Source: Rutpela maculata
Taxonomy: Eukaryota > Arthropoda > Insecta > Coleoptera > Cerambycidae
NCBI GenBank assembly: GCA_936432065.2
Contig: OW386289.2
Span: 13,873,077 to 13,937,076 of the forward strand
DNA length: 64,000 nucleotides
Reading direction: 5' to 3'
Every line of letters starts with the position of its first letter. Positions within the stretch are counted from its first letter, which is position 1. This document shows, piece after piece, positions 48,608 through 59,815 of this stretch. Below the pieces are notes generated by a model. That model searched no databases. It worked only from the letters and a program-made list of their open reading frames with translations, and was not told the origin of the DNA. A program made the position numbers and the translations under genes.

Positions 48608-49225
48608 TTACTTCCACATCCAGTGGAAGTACAGTAACGACAAAAAAATTTTTGAAAATTTTTATTGTTCAAATAGACTTAGAATGTCATGAAACGTTGA
48701 GATTTTAAGTTTGAGCGAAAAAAATTTTCTGCCTGTCGGTCTGTCTGTAACTTTTTTTGTGCGTACGATTGCTCTGGAACCGTTTAAGATACTGACTTGA
48801 AATTTGGTACTCGTATGTACTTTAACGGGATCTGGAACTAGATTATATTTTCATCTTATTCCGTCGAAGGGTTGGGGGGTAAATTGGGGTAAATGGGGGG
48901 TAAATAGGTAAATCAGGCAGGTGAGAGTTTATAAAATTGGTATTTAGTACATACAAGAGAAGCTAAGGCTTCAAAAAATTTCTTGGCATTAGCCACCCCC
49001 ATTACCACCCCCACTCTATTGTTAAAGGGGATGAAAGAAAATTGTGATTTAATGTGTGTACAAGAACCAAAAACCTCAAAATATTTTTTTACTTCATCCA
49101 CCTCCACTACTACCCCCTATCACCACCATAAATAATTATTTCCACACACAAAATTTCGTTGTGAGAGACTTGGATAGAAAATCTGGATGTGGAAGTAGTG
49201 ATTCCTTAGGCAGCGGTTTTTTTTA
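48608..49225 (-). repeat. Family-A repeat inside the transposase
   Basis: Minus-strand copy from AACCGCTGCCTAAGGAATC (right) to GGATGTGGAAGTAA (left end). It lies between the HTH part and the first catalytic block of the transposase. Confidence 0.9.
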
Positions 49226-50019
49226 CGTATTTGCATAAAAACTATATATACATTTTAGATAAACTTGTGGTCTTTCACACAGTACTTTTCTACTGTCATC
49301 TTTTTTAAAGGAAAAGCCTAATTTTTTAAATCACTTTATAACGGCCAATATCAACTATTGCCCTAGATTTTAGTTCTTCTAAAAGGATAGCCAAGGAAAT
49401 ATGTTTATGATCAGACACCATATCGTAAATTACATTTTTTATTTCATATTTTACAGCATCGTGTAACTCTGTTTTGGACTTTTTATGATTCCGTTTAACG
49501 GAAGCTTGAGGTTCCACATTTTCTTTGTCGTTTTTAGCTATTTTTTTTACAGTCTTTTCATCGACATTTAAAGCCTCACCCACTTGCCTTTGAACAGCTT
49601 TTATTGACAATAAAGGTCCACCATTTTCATTTTCATTTTGAAAATATTCCAACAAATTACTGCTGTGATTGCGGATTTAACAATTCACCAGAATGCATGT
49701 TTGCTATTTTAACAATAGAACGATACCAAAATTGCCCTCTTAGGCATTGAAATAAGTGCACTATACCTGCTATACCCGACTTCCGAGAAAATCGACTCGC
49801 CTCTGGAATCGCCAGCCGCATTCGACGACGACACGCGTTACGCAAATTGGTTTGCTGTCGAACAATAGAAATGCCACAAGTCGGTCGTAACTTGACCACA
49901 AAGATTCAAACTTACGTTACAGATTATAACGTTATAAACAATATTTCAATAAAGACAAGGAAGGACAGAGCTCCGGACGATATTCCTTACACTATAGGAC
50001 CGGGATTCTATCAGCGAAC

Positions 50020-50245
50020 AGACTCTATATTTTCGTTGTTCTGCACCTATCGGGTAGTAATAAGAGTATCACTGAAGATTGACTCGTTTCTTATTGAAAT
50101 AAGCACTTTTGGGGTTACAAAGAAGCTACTGTCATTAGTATAAACTATAAAACGCTTTCGTCTTACTTCTATTAGTGGGCAATTAGATATTTTATATTGT
50201 TTCCAAAAAGATTTTACTTAATAAACTAGAATATTGTTGTTATAA
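50020..50245. repeat. Diverged direct repeat, partner of 46545-46785
   Basis: See the partner for shared blocks. Overall identity looks moderate by eye. It could be two copies of a dispersed repeat or remnants of one repeat split by the transposon between them. Confidence 0.6.
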
Positions 50246-50314
50246 AAGTGTATGACTTAAACTTATAAATTCTTACTTATTGGACAGGTATTAGTTTTGT
50301 AAGAATTAACTTAG

Positions 50315-50645
50315 CAACATGCTACCAGTACAACACGGTGTCCTGCAAAGTGGTGTATTGGGGTCACTACTATTCTTAATATACATAAATGACTTACCTG
50401 ACGTAATGTCCTCAGGCCCTTTCTGAGGATGATACTGAATTGCGAGACAGTTAAAAGATACTGGTAGTAATATTACTGACTCGGAAGGTAACCTCATAAA
50501 TAGAGCCTGACTTGCTGAATGAAAACAAGTTATGCTTAAATACAAATAAAACAAACACACATTATTTTTCTCTACGAAGAATAATACCTCGGAGACCGTA
50601 AGATTTCTGGACCTGGACTTGAATAGTAACGTAACGTAAAAAACA
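50315..50645 (+). pseudogene. LINE reverse-transcriptase scrap
   Basis: VQHGVLQSGVLGSLLFLIYI then NDLPDVMSS (the GVPQGSVLGPLLF block, decayed), followed after frame changes by LNTNKTNTHYFS and VRFLGLDLNSN-like text. The catalytic YADD is not readable. Confidence 0.6.
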
Positions 50646-51068
50646 TAGCATGATGGAACATTATTATATGTTCCATTTTTAAGTATTTCTTATAAGATAT
50701 AAGTATATTATCCTAAGCTATTATAATTAATGTCACAGACACCAGATATAGAATTAAATATATATTGCACATTAAAAATTAGTGACCAAAAGGACAATAA
50801 AAACAGTAATTTTCATGTGAGTTCATACGAGGAATCAGAAAACAAAGCTTATTAACAAGGGACGGACAGTCAATGATATTATTTGCAATATTGTACACAA
50901 AAAAAAGTAATACAGTTGCTTCTTTTGCTTAGTAAGATTATATGAAATATATCTAATAAAAGTGAATTATCTGTACCTCGCGAAGGATAAAAACCATTTA
51001 ATTTAAAAATACAAACTTGAGAAATTTTCCTTGCACAGATTCAATTAATAAAATGGAGTTTTGAGATA

Positions 51069-51338
51069 CTATGAGAGTATCTCATATTCTAGTTTCGGTC
51101 GAATATATGTAAAATATAATAATTTTAAACTTTCAACATTTAAGAAACAGCTCCAATATCTAACAAAGAACTCGAGTAACTTAGAAGCTGATTTGGTAAT
51201 TTGATTAATATGGTTAGAAAAACTTAGCTTACAGTCAAATATAACACTGAGGTCCTTAAATTCGAAACAACGTTCGAGAGGAAGGTCGCTAATATGATAA
51301 TCAAATTTTATGGAGTTCTGCCTACGAGCAAATGTCAT
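51069..51338 (-). pseudogene. LINE reverse-transcriptase C-terminal fragment
   Basis: FEFKDLSVIFDCKLSFSNHI, then SASKLLEFFVRYW and SLKLLYFTYIRPKLEY, the standard block after the RT palm in Jockey-group LINEs. Opposite in strand to the scrap at 50315. The stretch 51339-52695 holds no gene I recognise. Confidence 0.75.
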
Positions 51339-52389
51339 TAAAAAAATTTAAAACATCAAGGGTACCAAATTTGAGCCCTGTGGATCACCTGACGTTGTTA
51401 AATAATTTCGAGACCTGTGACCACCGTGTTCTACAAATTGTTCGCTAGAAAACAAGTAGGACGTGAAGAGCAAGATCAAGGTATCTGAAAATCAGAAGGC
51501 TTTTAGCTTGGACAATAATAAATAGTGATTTATCGTATGTAATATCACTGGTGCTTAAAATTTTATCGAAAATTTTTTCGAAATCCCGACAGCTTTAGCG
51601 GAAGGGATTTAATCTTTGATAATAAACTGCCAATTTGCACGAGTTATATTAACTTTTGGCAACTTAGCTTGAGAAAAAAATCTGTAGATAAAATTTAAAA
51701 GCACGAGTGGTATTTGGGGAGAATATTTTACGAATAAATAATTCATTAAGTATATCTTCAATATTACGTTTTGTAATTAATTGCCTTCAGACGTTTTCTT
51801 GTCACTTTTTAGAGTTTACTGAACTTTATTTTCAATTTCATCATTTACATCAAATAAAAATGCATTTCCAAAACGACTCATCTAATAAAAAACAAAGTAG
51901 GTATAAATGAAATATCGAACTGCTAATCAGGGAATAATGGTACAAAATCATAAAATGTAACAAGTAGATGAAATTATTTGTACAGATATATCGTTAAATA
52001 TTGTGCTAATGTGTATTCAGCTAAAGTAATTTAGTTTAAAGATTACAAAAGGTCATTTAGAGAAACTATTTTCCAATAAAATAAAAATACCAGTAAACAA
52101 TATAAGAGAAACAATATAATGTCAAAGAAACTATAAAATGTTTCACAAATATTTGGTAAATATTAATAAACTCTACACAGATCCATTATAGATAAATATG
52201 GAATGCTATTATAACATTATATAAATTATCTTGTAGGTAGATGTTCGTTTAGTAATCTCAAATTATATGTAAAAATAGTTATTTATGTTGCAAATACAAA
52301 CATCAAATTGGCCTAGGGGACGAGAAAAAAATCACTGGTTTTGTGAACAGCCATAAACAATAATTTCCATGTAGTGAAGTGCAAAAAAT

Positions 52390-52445
52390 ATAGTATCAAA
52401 AGTTTCATTGTGAGAGACTTGGATAGAAAATCTAGTTGTGGAATT
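52390..52445 (-). repeat. Family-A repeat, end fragment
   Basis: CATTGTGAGAGACTTGGATA then GAAAATCTAGTTGTGGAA matches the end of the copy at 48608-49225. Confidence 0.6.
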
Positions 52446-52695
52446 TTAAGATTTATAAACACCCTACAGGTTGCATTGTAATTCAAGTCCTATGAACAAA
52501 TGAACATCAGCTCGCCTGCCTTTCAAGATTATTTTATTAAGTTGCTAAATTGACACCAATGTTTCAAGGACAGATGACAGCGTCCGAGACGCGTCTTCGC
52601 GCGTGTGTCTAGCTTCTACGATTTCAAATTAGAATACTATGCAACCTGTACAGTCTTTATAGATTTTCTATTATTTTCTTGATTCTACAATAAGT

Positions 52696-53035
52696 GGGTT
52701 ACCTCGAGTAGTATGGATGCGCAGTAGGTTTAATCGAGTATTTTGGATGTTCAGTGGGTTTCCTCGAGTCAAATGGATGTGTACTGGGTTACCTCAAGTA
52801 GGATGGATGCGCAATGGATTTCCCCGAGTACAATGGACGCGCAGTAGGTTTCCCCGAGTATAATGGGTGCGTAGTGGATTTTTTCGAGTACTATAGATGC
52901 GAAGTAGGTTACCTCAAGTAGTATGGATGCGCAGTGTGTTTCCTCGAGGAAAATGGATGCGCAATAGGTTACTTCAAGTAGTATGAATGCGCAGTGGGTC
53001 TCCTCGAGAATTATGGCTGCGCAGTGGCTTTCCAT
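52696..53035. repeat. 30-bp minisatellite (about 11 units)
   Basis: Unit approximately GATGCGCAGTGGGTTTCCTC then GAGTAGTATG, with internal variation. Because 30 is a multiple of three, the minus strand stays open for 88 codons and reads as a ten-residue repeat like HCASILLEVT. I take the open frame as a by-product. Confidence 0.9.
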
Positions 53036-53093
53036 CCTAAATTGAAGGCACAGTAACTACTGTGCATAGTTACTACGAGTATTTTATTTAGTC

Positions 53094-53460
53094 TTACTTC
53101 CACATCCAATGAAAGTATAGTAACAAAACAAAATTTTGAAATTTTTATTGTTCAAATAGGCTTAGATTGTCATGAAACATCGAGATTTTAAGTTCGTGCA
53201 AAAGAAATTCTGTCTGCGTGTCTGTAACTTTTTTGTGCACACAATTACTCTGGAACCGTCTAAGTAAAGATATTGACTTGAAATTTGGTATACGTATGTA
53301 TTTTAACGAGATCTGGAAACATATTATATTTTTATCTTATTCCGTTGAAGGGTTGGGGGGTAAATTGGGGTAAATAGGTAAATCGAGCAAGTGAGAGTCC
53401 ATAAAATTGGTACTTAGTATATACATAAGAGAAGTTAAGGTCTAAAAAACTTTTTGGCAT
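53094..53460 (-). repeat. Family-A repeat, left part of a split copy
   Basis: Starts TTACTTCCACATCCAATG and runs to TTTTTGGCATTAG. The text continues at 55667 with TAGCCATCCCCATTACCACC. The 53464-55666 element was inserted between. Confidence 0.9.
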
Positions 53461-53463
53461 TAG

Positions 53464-55666
53464 TAGACCATGTGCCAGACCTATCAGTCATTATAATTTG
53501 GGGGGACTGAATGAAACCTTTACCACGGGTTTCTGGGGTCATATGGAGCAAAAAAATCGGGGGGGTCCATCATGGGGAGGTAGCCTTCAAATATGGCGGC
53601 CGTTCAAAATGGCGGCCCGACTATGAATTTTTAAATTCAATTATCTCGAGATCGGATGGAGCAATCTTGAATTTCTCTTATTTTAAATGTAGGTGAATGA
53701 ACGGACTACAGTTTTGTTCCTAATGTTTATTTCCGAAAAAACAATATTTATGGGTCAAAACTCGAAAAAACGAAAAATAAGGTTTTTTTAAATTTGCGTT
53801 TTGCTGTTTTTTGGAGTAACGGTTGGGTATATTGAGAATATGTTCTGAATAAGAATTTTAGAGAAACATCTCACCTTTAAAATGCAAAAAAGAAATTGAA
53901 GATCGGATGAACACAACCCGAGATATCGAGATTCAAAGCAGACGGGGCGGGGTTGAGCGCATTGATAAAGCGCTCGATGCTTTGAGCACCGTGAGGCGAG
54001 ACGTGACGGCGAGCCAAATTTGAAAGCAACAGAGGGATATGTGAACAACTAAGAGAAATAAAAATGCCTTATTAATATTATTAATAAACTTGAATTTATT
54101 CTTCTTCACTAGAGTCACTATTGCAGTTATTGTAATTGTACTCTTCCTCATCTATTGTTGCTTTGGTACGTCCCTTGCACCCACAGCGCTCGGTGCGTTG
54201 GATTTGAGTTGTTAAGCACGAGCAAGTTTCTGATACACAGTTCATCTTGCAGTGGCACCGCAAAAAGGAAAGTACGCACTCCGGTGCTGGCAAGCCTTCC
54301 ATCCACTTGACGCATAAATTACCAGAAATGTTCTTTTCCCACCCATCGGAGGATTACTTCTTTGTTTCCAACCTTGGTCGTTTTGCTCGTCTTTGGTCTA
54401 CTTATCTTGAGACCCACTTTCTTAATAGGATTATGAAACCCTTCTCCTTTGGCTAGGCGAAACGTGAAATCTTGATACGCTATTTTCCCCTTGTTTTCCG
54501 AATTAATGAGATCAGAAGCTGTTGATTCATCAACACATATACCAGTAGATAAATGTACAATATCTGAAGGATTAGGATCAAGGGGGTTCGTCTACTCGTG
54601 GGCTAGAAGTTCTGTGAGACGTGTCACATCTTACTCATCTCTAATTATCCGTGAGCTTCGGAGGTCAGGATGGCAGTGATTTGTTTCGCTGGATGATAGG
54701 ACGCTGCGGAGGTTTCCTACTGCAGAAGCTCTGTGCTCAGCATTAACAGAGTACCGTGCTACAGCCTACTTTTTTAAACTGAAACCCTTAGTACTTCCAA
54801 CAGTTTGGGTGCCTTCGATGGCTTGGTCTACTGGAATTCTAGAAAAAGGGTTTTTGCTTCTTAGTTGTACTGAAAAACCTCCATCTACGAAGTATTGGTG
54901 AACAAAAGGGGCATCCTTTTCCAGTTTTAATTCAATGAAGTGGTATGATAGATAGCGTGAGTAGTTCGCCCTATCCAGTGCAAAACACCAAGGCACCATT
55001 TTTTCAACGGCAGTTAAGAACAGAAACCAATTTCCTTCCCGATTATCCCGAAGAAAAGCGAGAAGTTGCTCCACTAGGTCTATATATTTCATCCAAAAGG
55101 ACGACATTGCTCGATTACAAAATTATAAGGACAGATAGATAAACACTATTATTTTAAAATACAGTATTAATGCTCAACCCCGCCCCGTCCACTTTGAATC
55201 TCGAAATGTCGGGTTCTATTGATCCGATCTTCAATTTCTTTTTTGCGTTTTAAAGGTGAGATGTTGCTCTAAAACTCTTATTCAGAACACGTTCTCGATA
55301 TACCCAACCGTTAGTCCAATAAGCAGCAGAACGTAAATTTCAAAAACCCAATTTTTAGTCTTTTCGAATTTTGACCGATAAATACTGGTTTTTTGGCGGT
55401 AAACATTACGAACAAAAATGTAGTCAATTCATTAACCTACATTTAGAAAAAATGAAATTCAAGATTGCTCCACCTGATCTCGAGATAATTGAATTTAAAG
55501 ATTCGCAGTCGGGCCGCCATTTTGAATGGCCGCCATATTTGAAAGCTACCTCCCCATGATGGACCCCCCGATTTTTTTGCTCCACATGAGCCCAGAAACA
55601 GGTGGTAAAAGTTTCATTCAGTCCCCCCAAATTATAATGACTTTAAGAGGTCTGGCACATGGTCTA
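53464..55666. mobile_element. TIR element carrying a deleted copy of the large gene; exact TAG duplication
   Basis: The ends TAGACCATGTGCCAGACCT and AGGTCTGGCACATGGTCTA are perfect inverted repeats. The arms extend about 480 bp (shared GGACTGAATGAAACTTT-like, TCCATCATGGGGAGGTAGC, ATTGAAGATCGGAT, GACGGGGCGGGGTTGAGC). TAG lies directly before (53461-53463) and directly after (55667-55669). Leaving out the element and one TAG restores a family-A repeat (GGCATTAGCCA.CCCCATTAC). Nearly all of the space between the arms is one minus-strand gene remnant whose stop codon lies about 100 bases from the arm. The gene is therefore resident in the element. Confidence 0.92.
54096..55107 (-). pseudogene. 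Internally deleted copy of the large TIR-element gene
   Basis: Minus-strand order: SFWMKYIDLVEQLLAFLRDN, NWFLFLTAVEKMVPW, YSRYLSYHFIEL, HQYFVDGGFSVQL, VDQAIEGTQT then GSTKGFSL; after a shift AEHRASAVGNLRSVLSS, HPDLRSSRIIRDE, stop, DVTRLTELLAHE, stop, TNPLDPNPSDIVHLSTGICV, SENKGKIAYQDF; then a jump to the C-terminal part LPAPECVLSFLRCHCKMNC, CSCLTTQ, CGCKGRT and an acidic SDSSEEE end. The first part corresponds in pattern to LWLQYFRMVTILLHYI...GGLTHGRG at 63 kb, and the Cys-rich end to 21.35-21.45 kb. The PIN-like part is absent. Family assignment rests on pattern across three loci in this window. Confidence 0.7.
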
Positions 55667-55780
55667 TAGCCATCCCCATTACCACCCCCATCCCATTATT
55701 AAAGGGGGTGAAAAAAATAAAATAGGTAGTGATTTAGGGTGCGTACAAGTACCAAAAGCCTCAAAATTTTTTTTGGAAAT
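55667..55780 (-). repeat. Family-A repeat, right part of the split copy
   Basis: TAGCCATCCCCATTACCACC through AAAGGGGGTGAAAAAAA to GTACCAAAAGCCTCAAAA. It then diverges. At 55812-55850 the motif GGATTTCCCCCGCTCATC, shared with several MITEs, appears. Confidence 0.85.
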
Positions 55781-56144
55781 CTGGTGTCCGAGGAAATCTG
55801 GAGGAAATCTTTTCTTTTTCGGATTTCCCCCGCTCATCAAAAATCAAAGAGGAAATCTTCGTCAAAGAGGAAATTTGGTGTACAAAATGTTGGGAGCGGC
55901 GAAAAAAAAATTCTTAAAAAATATGTAAAACATGTAAAATATGTATTTTGCAAACTGGTCCGCTTTTGCCTTTACTGTATGGGGATTTAAGAACACCTCA
56001 ATATTGTCTATCTTTTGGTAAAGTATGACCCTCTCCTCACGAATCATCCTTTATAACCTTTTCTTCTCAAAATTTTATTATTTGAAAAATGAGCGAAATA
56101 TAATCCACATGACGTTGTTTCGAAGTTAAAACCTCTAGTAACAG

Positions 56145-56900
56145 CAGTGGTGTAACCAGAAATTAATCCTGGGGGGGCAAACCCTGTACTAACGGACCTA
56201 ATTTTTATTTTTTTACTTAACCTGCTACCTGGGCGGTAAACACAAAATACGGGCCCGGTGAGAAAAACATTTGGAAAATTGATGAACGGGGGGGAGAAAT
56301 CCCAAAAACATTTTTGACGAGCAGGGGGAGAGAAATCCGACAAACATTTTTAATGAGCAGGGAGGACAAATCTCAAAAACATTTTTGATGAGCGGGGGAG
56401 TATAATACAAATTTTTATCATCTCAAAACCGGTCCTCCCCAAATAAGCCCCGGCGCGATCACCCTTCTACGCCCCCCTCTCCCTCCCCCCTATCGACTGG
56501 CCTTTTTGTTACGTCAACTGACTTTTTCAAGAAATCAGGAATTATTCTAGTTACGAATGAAAATTAGCAAAAAGCGTAAATGGTAAATTATTGTATTAAA
56601 GGTAATTAACGAAACATGCATTCTCTTATAAAATGAAACAGAATAACAGAAACAAAACGTGTATTACTAAATATTTAGTCATTTCTTGACTTTTGCGAGC
56701 TGCTGACACACTTCGTCGCAACGTATAGGAATCTCTTGGTGCATATTTAGCAGGGCCAAGCCATTAAGGCGACTTGTAATTGTTATATTTCTGAGGTAAG
56801 TGTTCAGTCTTCTTAAACTCGAAGTAATAATTAATAGTCAGAGAGTTGTAGCTCCAGGTGGGGGCAATTACCCCCTTGCCCCAACTTGGATACGCCACTG
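56145..56900. mobile_element. hAT-type element, 756 bp
   Basis: The ends CAGTGGTGTAACC and GGATACGCCACTG are inverted. The 8-bp flanks are AGTAACAG (56137-56144) and AGTAACTG (56901-56908), one mismatch. The interior holds the tandem GATGAGCGGGGG motif, then AT-rich sequence without a long frame. Confidence 0.82.
56280..56402. repeat. About 41-bp tandem repeat inside the hAT element
   Basis: Three to four units of GAGCGGGGGAGAAATCCCAA then AAACATTTTTGAT. The same wording occurs in 16860-17012 (inverted), 35290-35390 and 55812-55850. Confidence 0.8.
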
Positions 56901-57518
56901 AGTAACTGTACTCTAAGAGGATTAGGAAAAAACAATTAATTTTAGAACTTTGCTGTTCTTCATGAAAGTGTTAAGTACTTGTATATTCAGAGTTACCTAG
57001 TTTGTCTAGTAGTATCTGTAAAAATTGTTTGTGGTGATATCAGCAACACCATTCACTTCCGATATATATTTTCCCTTACATTTATGTTCCTGCCGCAGTC
57101 TGCATTTATTGTTTTATTTCATAAAATTGTTAGTTTCAACTGACTTAGTTTGCACAATATCAACCAGAAGTATATAATTCTTACATAAACAGTAGTAAAC
57201 AAACAGGTTGTAGTAACCACTGTCGATGTATATGTTACTTAGACGTTAATATTTTATTTTCTGTTCCCGAATTAGCGTAGGAGTTGGCTTTTGTTCTATG
57301 TTTGGTTGCATAACGAAGCAATAGAAAAATCTACATATTTTTATTATGTAATAAGGCGTATCGACATTTTAACTAATTGTATTCAGTACCAGTGACAGAA
57401 AGTAAGCGCGTGAGCATTTATTTCATTGATTTACATCGTCGTGTATAAAAATCTTAAACATCTAAATTGTCAAGGGCCTTATTAAAGTTTGACAAAAGAT
57501 TACGTAAGTATATATTAT
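56901..57518. other. No gene recognised
   Basis: AT-rich sequence between a hAT element and a mariner remnant. No open frames or repeats that I can place. Confidence 0.4.
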
Positions 57519-57929
57519 AAAGGGTGTTTTTTTTAGAAGTTTGTTTTTTGAATGGACGACACTGTTTCTAGAGACAGTTAATTTAACAACTGACAGCTGA
57601 TTTGTGCTCAGTATGTTTTGCCATTTCACCATAAATAGACTTACAGTAGAACAACGCTTGCGAATTGTGCAAATTTATTTCGAAAATCAGGGTTCAGTTT
57701 GCGAAACTTACCGTGCGCTACGTCCATTTTACGGTCGACATAATCGTCCATCCGAGCAACTCATTCGAACAACCATTCGCACCACGCATACTCTGACTGA
57801 TAATGTACATCCGCAGAGACGTCGTACAGTGCGCACCCAAGAAGTTGTTGCTGCTGTGGAGCGTAGTGTTGAGGAGGATCCGAATGAGTCGATTCGCCGT
57901 CGTGCACAGCAATTGGAGCTGTGTCCATC
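57519..57929 (+). pseudogene. Mariner-like transposase, N-terminal part truncated by F3
   Basis: A probable terminus AAAGGGTGTTTTTTTTAG is followed by the frame from 57604: LTVEQRLRIVQIYFENQGSV, then TYRALRPFYGRHNRPSEQL, then EDPNESIRRRAQQLELCPSS. This is the paired helix-turn-helix DNA-binding region of insect IS630/mariner-like transposases. The frame is clean up to 57929, where F3 sequence starts. The catalytic part is not found downstream of F3 in this window. The clean frame suggests the copy was young when truncated. Confidence 0.85.
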
Positions 57930-59788
57930 TAGTCCAGGGAAATGAGTAAAAAAAGTACCATGTTCGGGACTGTGACTCATCCAGGCAGAGACCACGATTT
58001 TTAGGTAGTATAGGTGTCAATAAATGAAACCTATATAAAACCTGCGGTCGATTTTCTGCATATGTTTATTTACAGCCATTTTAATGCAAAAAAATGGAAA
58101 TAACGTGTTTTTTCACACTTTTTCACCTGCCAGTAAAAAGTAAACTATCTTACAGATAAATCAAATGAATCACCTTGTAGGAAATTAAAAAAGCTTTAAA
58201 ATGGCGGTTGTTAAATGTCGATATAGTTAATTGTTGCTAAGATAATTGCAAAATGCGGAATTTTATTCAATAAACAATATCTTGTGCAAAAAACAATCTA
58301 CTGTTTTGTCCTTGTGTAAATAGTTGACTCTCATAGTGCTTAATATCTGGTAAAAATTTCAAATCGATTCGTCAAATAGTTTTTGCAAAATTGCATTAAT
58401 TTATCCCAGAGACCTTTTTTTTGCAACCCCACCACGTCCAGAGAAATCAAAATACAATGATTCTACGGCCTCCACCTGAAAGGGAAAGACTTGATTTACC
58501 AAAATGCTTTGTTAGATATCGAAAAAATTTATTTTCAGACCTGCAAAATGACGTTGCAAAAGAACTCAGATTTTTACCTTATAAACAAATAGAATAATTT
58601 TTTAACAATTGATTGTAGAGCATCGGTTTTTCGATATTTGAAAAGCTGATATTTTTACACGAATTTTGAAAAAAAAAAGAAGGTCCTAGGTCAATTTGGG
58701 GCAAAGTTAGCAATTTTTTTTCAAAAATTCATAGCTCCTTTGTTTATAATAATTAAGAAACGTAACAAGCGCCATTTTAAAGGGGAAGAGTTCAACTTTT
58801 AGTGTAAAAAATTTGAAAATGATTGCACTTTCTCAAAACTGTTGGCAAAGCTTCTAAAATGAGGCTCGAATCAACTTAGCTCGGATCAACTTAGCAAATC
58901 CGCGCATTCAAAAATTGAAACAGCATCTTCAAACTGACCACATAAGTCATAACTTTGGTGTTTGTTAACCGATTTTGATGTTTCTTTTTTCAATTTGGGG
59001 TACTTTTTTGCGTACGTTAATAATATTCAATCTGTTAAACTATTAACATTAATATTAACAATGTAATTTGTTTAAACATTTAAAAAAATTTTTTTTTTTT
59101 GCAAAATATCAAAATTTTTTGTTTTGTTCTTGTTGAAAGTTGTAGAAAAGGCTTATGTACATGTAAATATATATCTTATTGTTATAAACAATTGAATTTT
59201 TCAAATTTCTAAAATAAAAACACTCTATTCGATATAATTTACATTTTTAAGATATTTTTCAAATGCAAAATTACCATACAATTTATGAAAAGTGCTCTTA
59301 TTAATTTGCGTATTATTAATTATTAATAAATAATAAAACAAACCATTACTTCCTTCGTAGAAGTATACAACACGCGTGTGAATGTACATGTAGTGACAGC
59401 GTTTGTCATGTATAATGGTTTGTATGATACAGTGGAAGCACAGTAGAGAAAAGACCAGTAGTCCGACTCAACCGGAACAGTTGTATAAGATTTTCAGTGC
59501 GCATGCGATGCGCGTGGGCTTAAACTATTCGATGCGCAGTGGACCGCACGACGACAGTGGACGGCAGTGATGATATAGGGTGGGGCGGATGTTTATTTTT
59601 GTTTACGTTTACGTTTCTGAACAGTTGCCACTGTCGACGAAATGCGCGTGGGATACAAACAGTAGATGCGCAGTGGATTAAAAAAAATAAAATCGAGTAC
59701 AACAAATATCAAAGGGACCGCTGCGAGTGAAACTACTGGTCTTTTCTCTACTGTGGTAGAAGCTCCAAAATTTTAAGAGGGGAACAAT
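57930..59788. mobile_element. F3 fold-back element, copy 2 (one half)
   Basis: From TAGTCCAGGGAAATGAG it follows the inverted sequence of 16091 back to about 14540, including the arm and the AT-rich unique part (GTGACAGCGTTTGTCATG, GCTCCAAAAT..TAAGAG). A 305-bp MITE sits in it (59449-59753). The match stops at about 59788 and the expected rest of F3 does not follow. Confidence 0.88.
59449..59753. mobile_element. 305-bp MITE in F3 copy 2
   Basis: The ends CACAGTAGAGAAAAGACC then AGTAG and their inverted partner CTACTGGTCTTTTCTCTACT form perfect 23-bp TIRs. The flanks GTGGAAG and GTAGAAG look like a 7-8 bp duplication with one mismatch. The sequence on both sides matches the continuous F3 text of copy 1, though about 30 bases beside it are missing. 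CpG-rich for this window (GATGCGCGTGG, GATGCGCAGTGGA). Confidence 0.8.
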
Positions 59789-59791
59789 CAG

Positions 59792-59815
59792 TAGACCATT
59801 ATTTTTGAAGGCCAA
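59792..59815. other. Candidate 5' terminus of the element carrying the 60.4 kb gene
   Basis: TAGACCAT, the first eight bases of the 53464-55666 TIR, occurs three bases after the F3 match ends. CAG (59789-59791) would be the 3-bp target duplication. Beyond eight bases it does not match the 53.5 kb TIR. The right end would be outside the window. Confidence 0.35.

Larger units (their letters stand above)
47226..49707 (-). pseudogene. IS630-like (DDE) transposase broken by two insertions
   Basis: Minus-strand pieces in order: N-terminus HSGELLNPQSQ and LLEYFQNENENGGPLLS, KAVQRQVGEALNVDEKTVKK (HTH), DMVSDHKHISLAILLEELK, FSFKKDDSRKVLCERPQ; a family-A repeat; VVFLDETWI-like FLDETWIFTRAEL (first Asp), IVVHARYIHGFAENASLVF, SIIALDNAKYHSG (second Asp, in another frame), then QPTRSWTKEKIQTWLKTKNI and EVLRLPPYHCQFN; a hAT MITE; then LIELV, CKEYYDKHIGKDGFSDESVL and HTNKLILETYDPE. 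The MITE sits within the YHCQFNPIELIW motif that carries the catalytic Glu. Several frameshifts. Confidence 0.87.

Noticed and set aside
46545..50245. LTR retrotransposon with LTRs at the direct repeats
   Set aside because: No primer-binding site, polypurine tract or gag-pol remnants. The content is a DNA-transposon transposase.
52769..53035. Secreted or membrane repeat protein
   Set aside because: The frame exists only because the minisatellite unit is a multiple of three. No start context or flanking coding sequence.
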